Positions 54,954 through 62,369 are shown, counted from the first letter of the stretch. The stretch is DNA of 64,000 nt from JAOUEA01 sp963821925 (GCA_963821925.1 CAWGFO010000002.1:614448-678447), one strand, 5' to 3'. Notes: generated by a model from the sequence alone, not told the origin. Translations and numbers: made by a program.

Positions 54954-55543
54954 CGAACGTCTCCTTGTTGTTGTCCTCGAACGGCCGGTCGGAGGAGTGG
55001 TCTTCCCGGGTGACACGGGTATCGGCCGTCGCTCTTGCATCTCGTCCCGATGCTAGGTCTGGGTCGGCCGGACACGCTACGGCCACACGGTGCCGTCGTG
55101 TCGGGCAATCGTCGTGAACGGAGCCGCCGCATGACGTAGGCCCTTCGCCCAGATGGCATGAGCGGCAGTGCGACACGTTTCTCGCCGCCGGGTCAGCACG
55201 GGCACGGCGCATCGAAGCGATACGCGCAGAAAGGGTTGTGTCCGGCCCCCCACGACATCCATCGCGCTCGCGGGAGCCGGCGTCGTCGTGTGGGGGATCG
55301 TCGATTCGGCTGTGGCTGCGCGACGACGCCGGGTAGCTCAACAAGCTGCTGATCGAGTCCGTTGACAGCACGCGGCTGCGGGCTGATCGGCAGGCTGAGG
55401 GCTGGAGCGGGGGCTTGGCTGAGTCTCGCGCTCCCTGTGCCAACACGGTTGCGAAGCGGTGGCGATCCTGAGACGAGTCAGCTTCTTGCCTTGCTCGCGC
55501 AGTCGCACGTGGCGATTGTCGGTCCCAGCGGGATGGAGGCGGG
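54954..55543. other. 590 bases without an intact gene
   Basis: Between TadE and the next small gene no convincing coding region was found. Short frames such as one at 55168-55365 encode a possible TM (GAGVVVWGIVDSAVAARRRR) but lack a ribosome-binding site and family. A piece at 55365-55410 (ACGCGGCTGCGGGCTGATCG) resembles one at 57363-57400, suggesting a decayed duplicate. This is best read as a degenerate accessory stretch. Confidence 0.4.
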
Positions 55544-55766
55544 ATGAAGCAGCGGATCGTTTGGTGGGTGTGGGTCGTCAGGGTCGCTCCTGCTCCTGAT
55601 CCTCGCGCCCGTCCTGTACATCGCGATGTACGGGGGTCTTCCGGACTTCCAATGCACGGAGGGCGCAGATGGGGCACGCATCGCCATCTGGTTCCTGATC
55701 GCGCTTCTCGTGTTGGCCTGCCTCACGCCAACGCGATACCGCGTCGAGGAGAAGGGCGGGCCGTGA
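55544..55766 (+). pseudogene. small two-TM membrane protein, frameshifted
   Basis: ATG 55544 reads KQRIVWWVWVV, then a +1 shift at the GGG near 55578-55582 is needed to reach a continuous membrane protein: SLLLLILAPVLYIAMYGG, then IAIWFLIALLVLACLTPTRYR and EEKGGP before TGA 55764-55766. Removing one G restores a protein of about 73 residues with two TM helices. It overlaps the GTG of the next small gene. The function is unknown. A clean homopolymer difference makes a sequencing error possible. Confidence 0.5.
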
Positions 55767-55909
55767 CAGAGAGCGGACGCGCCTGGCTTCGGCTCTTCTA
55801 CCTCGCACTCCCGGCCATCATGGGGATGGCCGTATTCCTGGCCATCGGGTTCATGGGCCTGCTCTGGGCCGCATTCGCAGCAGGGGCAGCACGATATGCG
55901 ACCGACTAG
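55763..55909 (+). CDS. 48-residue membrane peptide
   Basis: A GTG-started 48-residue peptide (TESGRAWLRLFYLALPAIMG) with one long hydrophobic helix and the tail AARYATD. Its start overlaps the upstream stop and its end overlaps the next gene by 14 bases. The N-terminus of the 162-residue protein at 56297 is its counterpart (TEEEGSWLVVLLAIIVAG), so the two belong to duplicated cassettes. Function unknown. Confidence 0.55.
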   Translation: MTESGRAWLRLFYLALPAIMGMAVFLAIGFMGLLWAAFAAGAARYATD

Positions 55910-56300
55910 GGCCATGACTTCATCCCGCGCCCCGGCCCCGATACACCTAAGGCTCGCTGGGGGTCTGACGGTTGTGCTCGGCCTCGCGATCTTCATCTGG
56001 CTGCCGTACCTGGGACACCCGTGGATCGCACGAGCCGCAGGTGCGGTGGTGGCGGCCGGAGGGATCGCACTCGTCTTCGGTCAGCGTTGGGCCTGGCCGT
56101 TCTTGCTCCTGAGCGCGATCCCGATGTTCTATGCCGCCTTCGTGTTCTTCCTCCCGTCGAGCGACACCGACCCGTTCGAGTTGGACCATCCGTTCGGCGT
56201 GCTGTTCTTCATGCTGGGATGTCTGCTCGTGGCCGCTTCGATGACACGGGCAACGCGAGATTGGCTCGCGGACAGCGTCGAGGAGAAGGACGGGCCATGA
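55896..56300 (+). CDS. four-TM membrane protein, first copy of duplicated cassette
   Basis: A 134-residue protein: LRLAGGLTVVLGLAIFIWLPY, then ARAAGAVVAAGGIALVFGQRWAWPFLLLSAIPMFYAAFVFF, then VLFFMLGCLLVAASMTRATR. It has about four TM helices. It is paralogous to residues about 45-162 of the next gene (LRLAGGLTVALG, RAAGAALVVGG, QRWAWPFVILAAISMFY, ASMTRATRNWL). ATG 55896 or 55914 may start it. No family name recognised. Confidence 0.65.
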   Translation: MRPTRAMTSSRAPAPIHLRLAGGLTVVLGLAIFIWLPYLGHPWIARAAGAVVAAGGIALVFGQRWAWPFLLLSAIPMFYAAFVFFLPSSDTDPFELDHPFGVLFFMLGCLLVAASMTRATRDWLADSVEEKDGP

Positions 56301-56785
56301 CGGAAGAGGAGGGTTCCTGGCTTGTCGTGCTGCTCGCGATCATCGTTGCGGGGTCCCTCTGGTCAGCCTCGTCAGCAAGCCACCGAGACGCAGGAAGCGG
56401 GGAGATGAGTTCGACCGATCCTCCGACCGCTCCGACCTACCTGAGGCTCGCTGGGGGGCTTACGGTCGCGCTCGGTGTCTCGATCTTCGTCCTACTGTTG
56501 TACGCGGGACACCCGGGGGCCGCACGAGCGGCGGGCGCGGCGTTGGTGGTCGGAGGGATCGGGCTCGTTCTTGTTCAACGCTGGGCGTGGCCGTTCGTGA
56601 TCCTTGCCGCCATCTCGATGTTCTACCTGGGCGTGCTGCTCCTGCAAGCGCACTCCGACGCCGATCCCGCGCACCGTGTGTCCTACGCGGCGTACGGCGT
56701 GCCATTCGTCATCGCGGGGTGCCTACTCGTGGTCGCCTCGATGACGCGGGCAACGCGGAACTGGCTGATGCGAAGGTCGCCGTAG
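56297..56785 (+). CDS. fused membrane protein, second copy of duplicated cassette
   Basis: A 162-residue protein with an extra N-terminal TM (TEEEGSWLVVLLAIIVAGSL) joined through a hydrophilic linker (SASSASHRDAGSGE) to a four-helix part (LRLAGGLTVALGVSIFVLLLY, QRWAWPFVILAAISMFYLG, MTRATRNWLMRRSP). In the first copy the N-terminal TM and the four-helix part are separate overlapping genes (48 and 134 residues). Here they are one gene. ATG 56297 overlaps the previous stop by four bases. Function unknown. Confidence 0.68.
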   Translation: MTEEEGSWLVVLLAIIVAGSLWSASSASHRDAGSGEMSSTDPPTAPTYLRLAGGLTVALGVSIFVLLLYAGHPGAARAAGAALVVGGIGLVLVQRWAWPFVILAAISMFYLGVLLLQAHSDADPAHRVSYAAYGVPFVIAGCLLVVASMTRATRNWLMRRSP

Positions 56786-56895
56786 CGGCCCTCGTCAGGG
56801 GTCGTGAGCCGTGGGGCAGGCCTCGGCGAGGCTTCTCTGACCTGGAGGAGCCACACCGGGTGTCACCAACTGATCGGTCTGCTGCATGATGAGTC

Positions 56896-57356
56896 ATGCG
56901 GTCGTTCGCCTTCGTCGTTGCGGTGCTCCTCGCGGCATGCACCGGACCCACCGATCCGACCGGATCGCCGTTCCCCGCGATCGACGGAACGCCGAGACCA
57001 CCTTCGGTCGTCCTCCCGGCTGAGGCGCTCCCGGTGCCAGATGCTTCGCCGTGGCCCGCGATCCAGCCTGGCGACAAACAGGACCACGCATCATCTCCCG
57101 ATGTGGCCATCGGTCAGGTGCGGTCGTTCACGCTGTACACGCACTGCGGCATCGACTTCAGGGTCGACTTCGATGAGAGCTTCTGGCAGTCCGTATCTCG
57201 ATGTGAAGGCCACCAGTCGACAATCCGATTCAGCGGGGCACCATGACCTTGCTAACCGACGAGGTCGCGGTGTTCCGCTACCGAAGCCACGGCAACGAGG
57301 CGTCGATCTACTTCGTCCGCAATGACTCACCCAGAAAGCGAATCGGCTGCGACTGA
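56896..57356 (+). pseudogene. secreted lipoprotein, frameshifted
   Basis: The 5' part encodes a lipoprotein (VVAVLLAACTG lipobox, Cys about 15), then TLYTHCGIDFRVDFDESFWQ. Around 57200-57212 the frame must change by -1 to continue as NPIQRGTMTLLTDEVAVFRY and SIYFVRNDSPRKRIGCD, ending at 57354-57356. The second part matches the usual end of small cysteine-pair lipoproteins better than the in-frame end (IRFSGAP, stop 57244-57246). Either a missing base or real decay. Function unknown. Confidence 0.5.
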
Positions 57357-57666
57357 CCCCGAGGACATCACGCGGCTGCGGCTGATCGACGGGCTGGAGC
57401 GAACCTGGGTGGTGGGGTGCGCTGGACCGACGCCGTAGTGCTTGAACCACGCGGACGGGCGTCGCTCCTCTGGTGCAGCGTCGGGGGCCCTACCGGGATC
57501 CCCATCGCGATCCTGTCTCGCGTGTCCCGGCCGATCGCCCACATCGAGAGCGAGTGCGCTAGGAGCAACAAGCCACACGGGTCAAGGGTCGGGTTTCCCC
57601 CACCGATAACCCTCTCATGGCTCTCGGGACGGATCGCCCCACCTTCGCGGGGAGCGAGCTCCGATC
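57357..57666. other. 310 bases with broken frames only
   Basis: A 38-codon frame starting at ATG 57322 (DPEDITRLRLIDGLERTWVVG) ends at TAG 57436-57438. A different frame continues with RWTDAVVLEPRGRASLLWCS from 57417. The two could be one gene broken by an indel, but neither has a recognisable family or ribosome-binding site. A sequence here (57363-57400) is similar to part of the 55.4-kb stretch. Confidence 0.35.
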
Positions 57667-58092
57667 GTGAAACGAGCGGTTGTCGTTCTCGGTGGAGTCC
57701 TCGCGATCGCGGTAGGTGTCTGGGCCTGGCAATCCGCGACCCAGGGCCAGGCATGCGAACGATCCCAGGCGGTCGTCTTCGATGGCGCGCGCCCCAACAA
57801 GGGCCACAAGGGCGGCTACGCAACCGTTGAGGACGCGCTCGTGGGCCTGCGCTCTCGGGTGGCTGGGGATCTTCCGCCCGAGTCGCTCGTGCCGACCGAA
57901 GAGGAGTCGCCAGAGTTCGGAGCCACGCTCCACCCTGGGAAGCACCGCCGTTACGGATACGGAGGGCGCGCGTACGACATCTGGAAGGATGGGGTCGTCG
58001 TTCAAAGCGTGTCGCTGCACAGTTACCCGGCGGGTGGCTGGGACATCGCCGGGTTCAGCGGGTGCTACCCGATCCCTGGCAACGGATGGTAA
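57667..58092 (+). CDS. membrane-anchored or secreted protein, unknown function
   Basis: A 141-residue protein started by GTG 57667. An N-terminal hydrophobic segment (VVVLGGVLAIAVGVWAW) is followed by a soluble domain with two cysteines (QACERSQAVVF, GFSGCYPIPGNGW) that could form a disulphide, and KHRRYGYGGRAYDIWKDG. No family recognised. It stands alone between decayed frames and the ECF sigma gene, with no evident operon. Confidence 0.6.
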   Translation: MKRAVVVLGGVLAIAVGVWAWQSATQGQACERSQAVVFDGARPNKGHKGGYATVEDALVGLRSRVAGDLPPESLVPTEEESPEFGATLHPGKHRRYGYGGRAYDIWKDGVVVQSVSLHSYPAGGWDIAGFSGCYPIPGNGW

Positions 58093-58308
58093 GCGAACCA
58101 CACACGCTAGGAGTTGCACCTCCTCGATCCCGGGATGCTGTTCGAGATCTACGCCCTGGAATGACCCCGAGTGGCGATCGTCTCGCCGTGCAGCAGCACC
58201 CCGTCGACCCGCCGATCGCCGCGCTACTCGCCGTGGCCGCCGACGGATCGGAGATTCTCGGGGCTAGATCCTGTGCCGACGAGACCACGATGCCGATAAC
58301 GCTCCTTG
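58093..58308. other. 216-base gap before the ECF sigma gene
   Basis: No gene with a plausible start and family was found here. A short frame ends ELHLLDPGMLFEIYALE before a TGA near 58163, and another frame reads through VDPPIAALLAVAADG, but both look like remnants or chance. The region probably contains the sigma-factor promoter, which I cannot identify by consensus. Confidence 0.4.
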
Positions 58309-58938
58309 ATGGCCTCTCCCACCTCACCTCGAGCGCTCTCTGACGACGAGGGCCTGCCGTACATCTCGGCGCTCCCACGCGATGGGAAAGGTGATGTGCG
58401 CACCAGTGATCCCGAGGCACGCCTGCAGGAGCGAGCGCTCATCGAGCGCGCGAAGGCAGGCGATCGCGAAGCCTTCGGCGACCTCTACCGGTCGTATCGG
58501 CCGTCCGTGTACCGGCTCGCCTGGTTCCGCGCGGGCGAGGCGAGCGCCGAGGACGTGGTGGCCGAGACCTTCACGCGAGCGTGGTCGTCGCTCCCTCGGT
58601 ATCAGGACGTGGGCTCGCCGTTCTCCGCGTGGTTGTACGCGATCGCCCGGCACGTGGCCATCGACGCGGTCCGCCGCCGGGTACGCGACGAACCGAGGGC
58701 CGAGCTGCCCGATCGAGGGGTCGAGTCCGGCGTCGATGACCGCCTCGAACTCGCCGAAGCCATCGCCAAACTCCCAGAAGACCAGCGCACCGTGATCGAG
58801 ATGAAGTACTTCGTGGGACTCACCAACGACGAGGTGGCGGCACTGATGGATCGCTCGCCCGGCGCGATCAACGCGCTCCAGCACCGCGCCCACGAAGCGC
58901 TGAGAGCTCTGGTGGATGGCGGTGAGGTCGATGCCTGA
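58309..58938 (+). CDS. ECF-type RNA polymerase sigma factor
   Basis: A 209-residue sigma factor. Region 2 spans AFGDLYRSYRPSVYRLAWFRAGEASAEDVVAETFTRAW; region 4 spans LPEDQRTVIEMKYFVGLTNDEVAALMDRSPGAINALQHRA with the helix-turn-helix. A linker (YARDE-like) lies between. ATG 58309 gives a long low-complexity N-terminus; GTG 58396, behind AAAGG, would start just ahead of the folded domain and may be the true start. An anti-sigma-like gene overlaps its stop. The c-di-GMP-linked acidic gene that follows may be part of its regulon (inference). Confidence 0.84.
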   Translation: MASPTSPRALSDDEGLPYISALPRDGKGDVRTSDPEARLQERALIERAKAGDREAFGDLYRSYRPSVYRLAWFRAGEASAEDVVAETFTRAWSSLPRYQDVGSPFSAWLYAIARHVAIDAVRRRVRDEPRAELPDRGVESGVDDRLELAEAIAKLPEDQRTVIEMKYFVGLTNDEVAALMDRSPGAINALQHRAHEALRALVDGGEVDA

Positions 58939-59626
58939 GCACACCCCGGCAACGGGCGCGATCCACCATCGACTCGAGGAGCTTGCGAGCCTTCCTGTTC
59001 CCGATGCCGAAGCGCCGTGGCAGGCGCTCCGAGCGAGCCTGCCGGACCGCGACGCCGTGCCGAATCGACCTGTGGAGCTCGCCAGCGTGCGCGCAGCGCG
59101 TCGCCATCGCCGGACGGTGCGACGGGCTCTCGCGTTGGCGGCCGCCCTCCTCCTGATTGCCGGCTCGGCCTTCGCCGCCTCGCGAACGGGGCTGTTCGAC
59201 GAGATCCGCCGTCACCTCGGCGGAGCGCCTCAGGGCGCCCGGCACGATGTGCCGGTCTCCGGCCCGACGACGGGTCACGATCGGTCCGGCGTCGGTGGAG
59301 GGGTCGACGATGAAGCCGGAACCGGGACCGAGGGCCAGGGCGTGGGAGGGAGCGGGACCGCTGCCGGAGGTGACGGCCAAACCGCGGGGGACGGCGACGC
59401 CGACGACCAGGGTGGAACCACGTCCACCGGCAACGACGAGGTCGAAGACCAGGACGGCGACTCCCAGGGCAGCGATGCCCAGAGCGGCGAGGGCGATGAG
59501 CAAGGCCCTGGAGACCAGGGCAGCGGCTCTCAGGACGGCGGCGGCGATCCCGAAGGCAGCGGTTCGGGAGGCGACCACTCAGGGCCAGGTGACGGCAGCT
59601 CGTCCGATACCGACAGCCAGGGCTAA
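58931..59626 (+). CDS. anti-sigma-like single-TM protein with acidic Gly/Asp/Gln-rich tail
   Basis: A 231-residue protein. Residues 1-60 form a cytoplasmic part (HHRLEELASLPVPDAEAPW), followed by an Arg-rich stretch and one TM helix (about 67-88, ALALAAALLLIAGSAFAAS). The extracytoplasmic tail (about 95-231) is highly biased toward Gly, Asp, Ser, Gln and Glu (DDQGGTTSTGNDEVEDQDG, GDEQGPGDQGSGSQDGGG). No zinc-type anti-sigma motif was seen, but the position just behind the sigma gene and the topology suit an anti-sigma or sensor. ATG 58931 sits inside the sigma stop region and has GGTGAGG before it. Confidence 0.7.
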   Translation: MPEHTPATGAIHHRLEELASLPVPDAEAPWQALRASLPDRDAVPNRPVELASVRAARRHRRTVRRALALAAALLLIAGSAFAASRTGLFDEIRRHLGGAPQGARHDVPVSGPTTGHDRSGVGGGVDDEAGTGTEGQGVGGSGTAAGGDGQTAGDGDADDQGGTTSTGNDEVEDQDGDSQGSDAQSGEGDEQGPGDQGSGSQDGGGDPEGSGSGGDHSGPGDGSSSDTDSQG

Positions 59627-59699
59627 GCCACCCTGCGCTCCCGATCCACGAAGAGATTCCCTCCCTCCGCGTACATCTTCCCTGCCTCCTGCGATGGGA

Positions 59700-59775
59700 A
59701 GGCGACAAGGGCAAACCCGTCGGAAGGCGGGGACGCAAAGCCTCGGGCTCACAGTGGGCGGCCGGGCTGCCAGGG
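59700..59775 (+). ncRNA. cyclic di-GMP-I (GEMM-I) riboswitch
   Basis: The 5' leader of the next gene holds both invariant sequences of the GEMM-I aptamer: AGGGCAAACC at 59708-59717 and GGACGCAAAGCC at 59731-59742. Between them is a perfect P1-type hairpin, CCCGTC (59716-59721), GGAA tetraloop (59722-59725) and GGCGGG (59726-59731). The 3' half (GGGCUCACAGUGGGCGGCC and GGGCUGCC) forms the second arm. The aptamer ends about 15 bases before ATG 59790, near the ribosome-binding site GGAAGGAG (59774-59781), which suggests translational or terminator control by c-di-GMP. Confidence 0.88.
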
Positions 59776-59789
59776 AAGGAGTGGAACTG

Positions 59790-60290
59790 ATGAACCCACG
59801 GAAGCGAGTGGCGATCGTCGTCGCCGTCGTGATGGCGGCGCTACTCAGCGTCGGTATGGCCAACGCGAGCGTCCGACACTCGATGCGAGGATTGTTCGGA
59901 GGGCACCGAACGGCCGACACCTCGGCGAGCGATGCCACCACGGCATCCTCGGACGATCCCACCGATGAGACCTCGTCCGCGGACGACACGAAGGGCGATG
60001 ACGATGTCGCCGAGAGTGACGCTGCGGACGAGTCCGACTCCGCCGATGAGGCGGACGACCAGGGCGACGACGAGAGCGACGTCGCCGAGGATGACCAAGG
60101 AGACGTGAGCGACGACCAGGGCGACCAGAGCGAAGGCGACCAGGGTGACGACGACCAGGGCGACGTCAGCGAAGTCGACGAGGGCGGCGACGACGACCAG
60201 GGCGACGTGAGCGAGGGCGACCAGGGCGACGACGTGAGCGAGGGCGACCAGGGCGACGCCGAGGATCACTCCGGCGGGGAAGAGGACTAG
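59790..60290 (+). CDS. secreted hyper-acidic Asp/Gln/Gly-repeat protein under c-di-GMP riboswitch control
   Basis: A 166-residue protein. It starts NPRKRVAIVVAVVMAALLSVG, a signal peptide or membrane anchor, then a short basic part (RHSMRGLFGGHRT). The last ~110 residues are nearly all Asp, Glu, Gly, Gln, Ser and Ala, built from repeats like GDQGDV, SEGDQGD and DDQGDD. There is no folded-domain signature. Such acidic repeats could bind calcium or hold water in a matrix. It lies behind a c-di-GMP riboswitch, so expression should follow biofilm or surface signalling. Its composition matches the outer tail of the upstream anti-sigma-like protein. Confidence 0.8.
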   Translation: MNPRKRVAIVVAVVMAALLSVGMANASVRHSMRGLFGGHRTADTSASDATTASSDDPTDETSSADDTKGDDDVAESDAADESDSADEADDQGDDESDVAEDDQGDVSDDQGDQSEGDQGDDDQGDVSEVDEGGDDDQGDVSEGDQGDDVSEGDQGDAEDHSGGEED

Positions 60291-60317
60291 CGGCTCACGA
60301 TCCGCAGCTCCGCACGC

Positions 60318-60351
60318 AAGCAGGGGAGGCCCAGGTGGGCCTCCCCTGCTT
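60318..60351 (+). terminator. strong hairpin terminator of the acidic-repeat gene
   Basis: AAGCAGGGGAGGCCCA (60318-60333) and TGGGCCTCCCCTGCTT (60336-60351) are perfect 16-base inverted arms around GG. It starts 28 bases after the stop codon, with TCGT following. This is the clearest intrinsic-terminator-like structure in the window and separates the riboswitch gene from the tRNA-fragment repeat. Confidence 0.75.
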
Positions 60352-60485
60352 CGTCCGAGAAATTCGCGACTCCCCAGGCCACGGTGAGCGGCCGCTCGTC
60401 GTCAGAGGTCGGGTGGTACTCCGACACGGCCACGTTCCCCGAGATGCTCCGTCGGGATCGCGGGTGGTGGGGTATGAGACCATGC

Positions 60486-60606
60486 ATCCGCAGGTCAGAG
60501 GTGGTGCGAGAGGGGGGAGTCGAACCCCCAAGCCCTTGCGGGCACCGGGACCCAAAGGCGGTGCCGCCACGCACGGATCCTGTTCTCACGGGTCGTCTGG
60601 TGTCCC
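60486..60606. repeat. direct repeat copy 1 with 3' half of tRNA-Leu (attachment-site-like)
   Basis: A 121-base segment nearly identical to 62018-62136. On the minus strand, 60557 to 60502 is the 3' half of a tRNA-Leu: part of the anticodon arm, the long variable arm (GTGCCCGCAAGGGC) and the T arm (GGGGGTTCGACTCCCCC), ending in the acceptor CTCTCGC-ACCA. No matching 5' half (GCGAGAG) is found upstream, so it is not a working tRNA. tRNA 3' ends are usual attachment sites of integrating elements. Copy 1 has CCCAAAG where copy 2 has TCCTAAAG. The rest of the stretch between the terminator and the cargo gene (60352-60906) contains no gene I can support. Confidence 0.8.
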
Positions 60607-60906
60607 CTTGTGTCGTCTCGTGCCCGTCGGTGTCGATTCCTTGTGAGCGAAGCGTGAGCAGAAACTCGCCGGGGAGTCCGGCCCTCACGTTGCGGTTGTC
60701 GGCCGTTCGGTGTCACTCATCGGGCCGATGTACAGCCGGGACTACGAACACCACTATGGGGTAGCCAACTTCGGCAGTTTCGGGGGTGGGGTGAGCAACT
60801 CGTCCTGCAAGATCCCGAGGGCGCAGTGGCGTCGGATCGGGAGGTGATGCCGCAGTAGAGCAGCGGGCGGTTGACGACACCTAATCGGGGACAGGGGGCG
60901 TGCACA

Positions 60907-61827
60907 ATGTCGGTACAAGCGAACATCACGCTGCAGACGATCCGTTGCATCAAGCAGAGTGAGAGCTCGGGCTCGGAGCCGTACATCTGGCCCTTCCTCG
61001 CCACGATGGCGACGGTGCCGGGGACCTTCGACACCTTCCCCACCGCTGCGATCCTGGCGGATTCCCGCAAGATCATCGGCACCAGCATGAAGGCCGGCTC
61101 GTCGGCACCCCTGATCTTCCCCGGCAACGAGGTCGGCCACTCGTTCCTCGACGGCCAGACCGATTGCACGGCGCTTCTCATCGTCGGACTGATGGAGGCG
61201 GACGACAATCGGCTCGTCTCGATGCAGGCTGGATACCAGGCCTACCTCGATGAGCTTCGCGTCCAATTGGGCCACAAGATGCTGCCCTTGAAGAACGCGT
61301 CACCCGCCGAGCGGGAGGCAACGATCGAGGAGATCAAGGAGGCCGTAAAGAAGAAGGTCTATGACGCGGTCAGGGGGACACTCTCGATCTGGGAGGCGGC
61401 CGCGCTGAAGACCTTCAGGGACCCGGATGTCTACTACGGAGCTGGCTGGGGACTGTGGGAGAACCTCAACCTGGGATCATCTGGACCGTTCACGCTCGAG
61501 ATCGAGGGGGTCCCTGGGAACCACTGGGAGATCGACGGCGTCCTGAACGTCACCGATATCGAGATCGATCCCTGTCAGGCCCAGATCGACGGTGTCGCCG
61601 CCGCCGAGCAGGCGATCAGGTCGCTGCAACTGCAGGTCCGTCATCTGCAAGAGATGCTCGGCAGTGCCACGCCTCAGCAGAAGGCGGCGATCGTTGCGGC
61701 GATCGAGCGCATCAAAGACGACCAGATGCCGGCCGCCGAGGAGGATCTGCGGCGGGCTCAGTACGCCTTGCGGCGCTGTCAGCTGTTGCTTGAAGATCAT
61801 CCCGACGAGGATCTGCCAATCGGCTGA
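60907..61827 (+). CDS. unknown protein, sole gene between the two tRNA-fragment repeats
   Basis: A 306-residue protein with no recognised family. It starts at ATG 60907 (SVQANITLQTIRCIKQSESS); an in-frame TTG at 60871 is a weaker alternative. The N-terminal half is beta-rich (GSEPYIWPFLATM, VPGTFDTFPTAAI, FPGNEVGHSFL). The middle (about 100-150) is helical and charged (KNASPAEREATIEEIKEAVKKK). A short beta segment (GPFTLEIEGVPGNHWEIDG) precedes a C-terminal helical coiled coil (about 235-300) with two Cys. There is no signal peptide. No integrase or transposase accompanies it. GC content and codon use look ordinary. Confidence 0.65.
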   Translation: MSVQANITLQTIRCIKQSESSGSEPYIWPFLATMATVPGTFDTFPTAAILADSRKIIGTSMKAGSSAPLIFPGNEVGHSFLDGQTDCTALLIVGLMEADDNRLVSMQAGYQAYLDELRVQLGHKMLPLKNASPAEREATIEEIKEAVKKKVYDAVRGTLSIWEAAALKTFRDPDVYYGAGWGLWENLNLGSSGPFTLEIEGVPGNHWEIDGVLNVTDIEIDPCQAQIDGVAAAEQAIRSLQLQVRHLQEMLGSATPQQKAAIVAAIERIKDDQMPAAEEDLRRAQYALRRCQLLLEDHPDEDLPIG

Positions 61828-62017
61828 GTTGGCAGGATTGTCGGCAAGCGGAGCGTCAGCGCGGGTGCTTCCTGGTCAATCGGCCAAGGCTCGCGCCCGA
61901 GTATGGAAGGACATGAGGACCTCGAGCATGCGCCCGGCGCCCCCCGGCTCCGGACTGTGGGCAAGCGTGAGCAAGACGGCCTCCGAGGGACCGGCTCGAG
62001 AAGCGCTCAGAACGAAG

Positions 62018-62136
62018 ATCCGCAGGTCAGAGGTGGTGCGAGAGGGGGGAGTCGAACCCCCAAGCCCTTGCGGGCACCGGGTCCTAAAGGCGGTACCCCA
62101 CGCACGGATCCCGTTCTCACGGGTCGTCTGGTGTCC
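62018..62136. repeat. direct repeat copy 2 with 3' half of tRNA-Leu (attachment-site-like)
   Basis: The second copy of the 119-121 bp direct repeat, again with the tRNA-Leu 3' half on the minus strand (62089 to 62034) and the flanks ATCCGCAGGTCAGAGG at the left and ACGGGTCGTCTGGTGTCC at the right. It lies 190 bases after the cargo gene's stop. The gaps 61828-62017 and 62137-62369 have no gene I can support; GTGAGCAAGGCGTGAGCA (62173-62190) also resembles a sequence after copy 1 (60642-60659). A complete tRNA gene is not present here either. Confidence 0.8.
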
Positions 62137-62369
62137 TCAGATGTCCTCAGGTGCCCGTGAGGGTCTCTCCCCTGTGAGCAAGGCGTGAGCAAACCGACCC
62201 GCTGACCTTCGACGCGTCGGCGTTGCGCTACCGACTTAGGCGCAGATGCTCGAGGTAGCCATTCATTCAGGGGGATGAACCTGGTGGCCGCGTCGCGTAG
62301 CTCGCGCGACGCGTGATCCCAGAACACCACATCGAACTGAGTACCGCTCGAGAAGAACCTCGCACCCCT

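Noticed and set aside
55544..55909. A single 121-residue protein covering 55544-55909
   Set aside because: The frame mixes an Arg/Pro-rich nonsense stretch with a real 48-residue membrane peptide at its end; a +1 shift gives a sensible membrane protein for the first part instead.
59157..59789. An N-terminal extension of the acidic-repeat protein from 59157
   Set aside because: It would run through the anti-sigma gene in another frame and through the riboswitch; ATG 59790 with its ribosome-binding site is far better.
60064..60280. A CRISPR array in the repeated DNA of the acidic protein gene
   Set aside because: The repeats are short, in-frame coding repeats without unique spacers of constant length; no cas genes are present.
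60502..60557. A functional tRNA-Leu gene at copy 1 of the repeat
   Set aside because: Only the 3' half is present; no GCGAGAG 5' acceptor strand or D arm was found upstream, and the anticodon stem does not pair. The same holds for copy 2.
62007..62330. A 107-residue minus-strand protein across repeat copy 2 (GARKGLGVRLPPLAPPL)
   Set aside because: It is a translation of the tRNA fragment and its flank; such spurious proteins are common at tRNA loci. The equivalent frame at copy 1 was rejected for the same reason.
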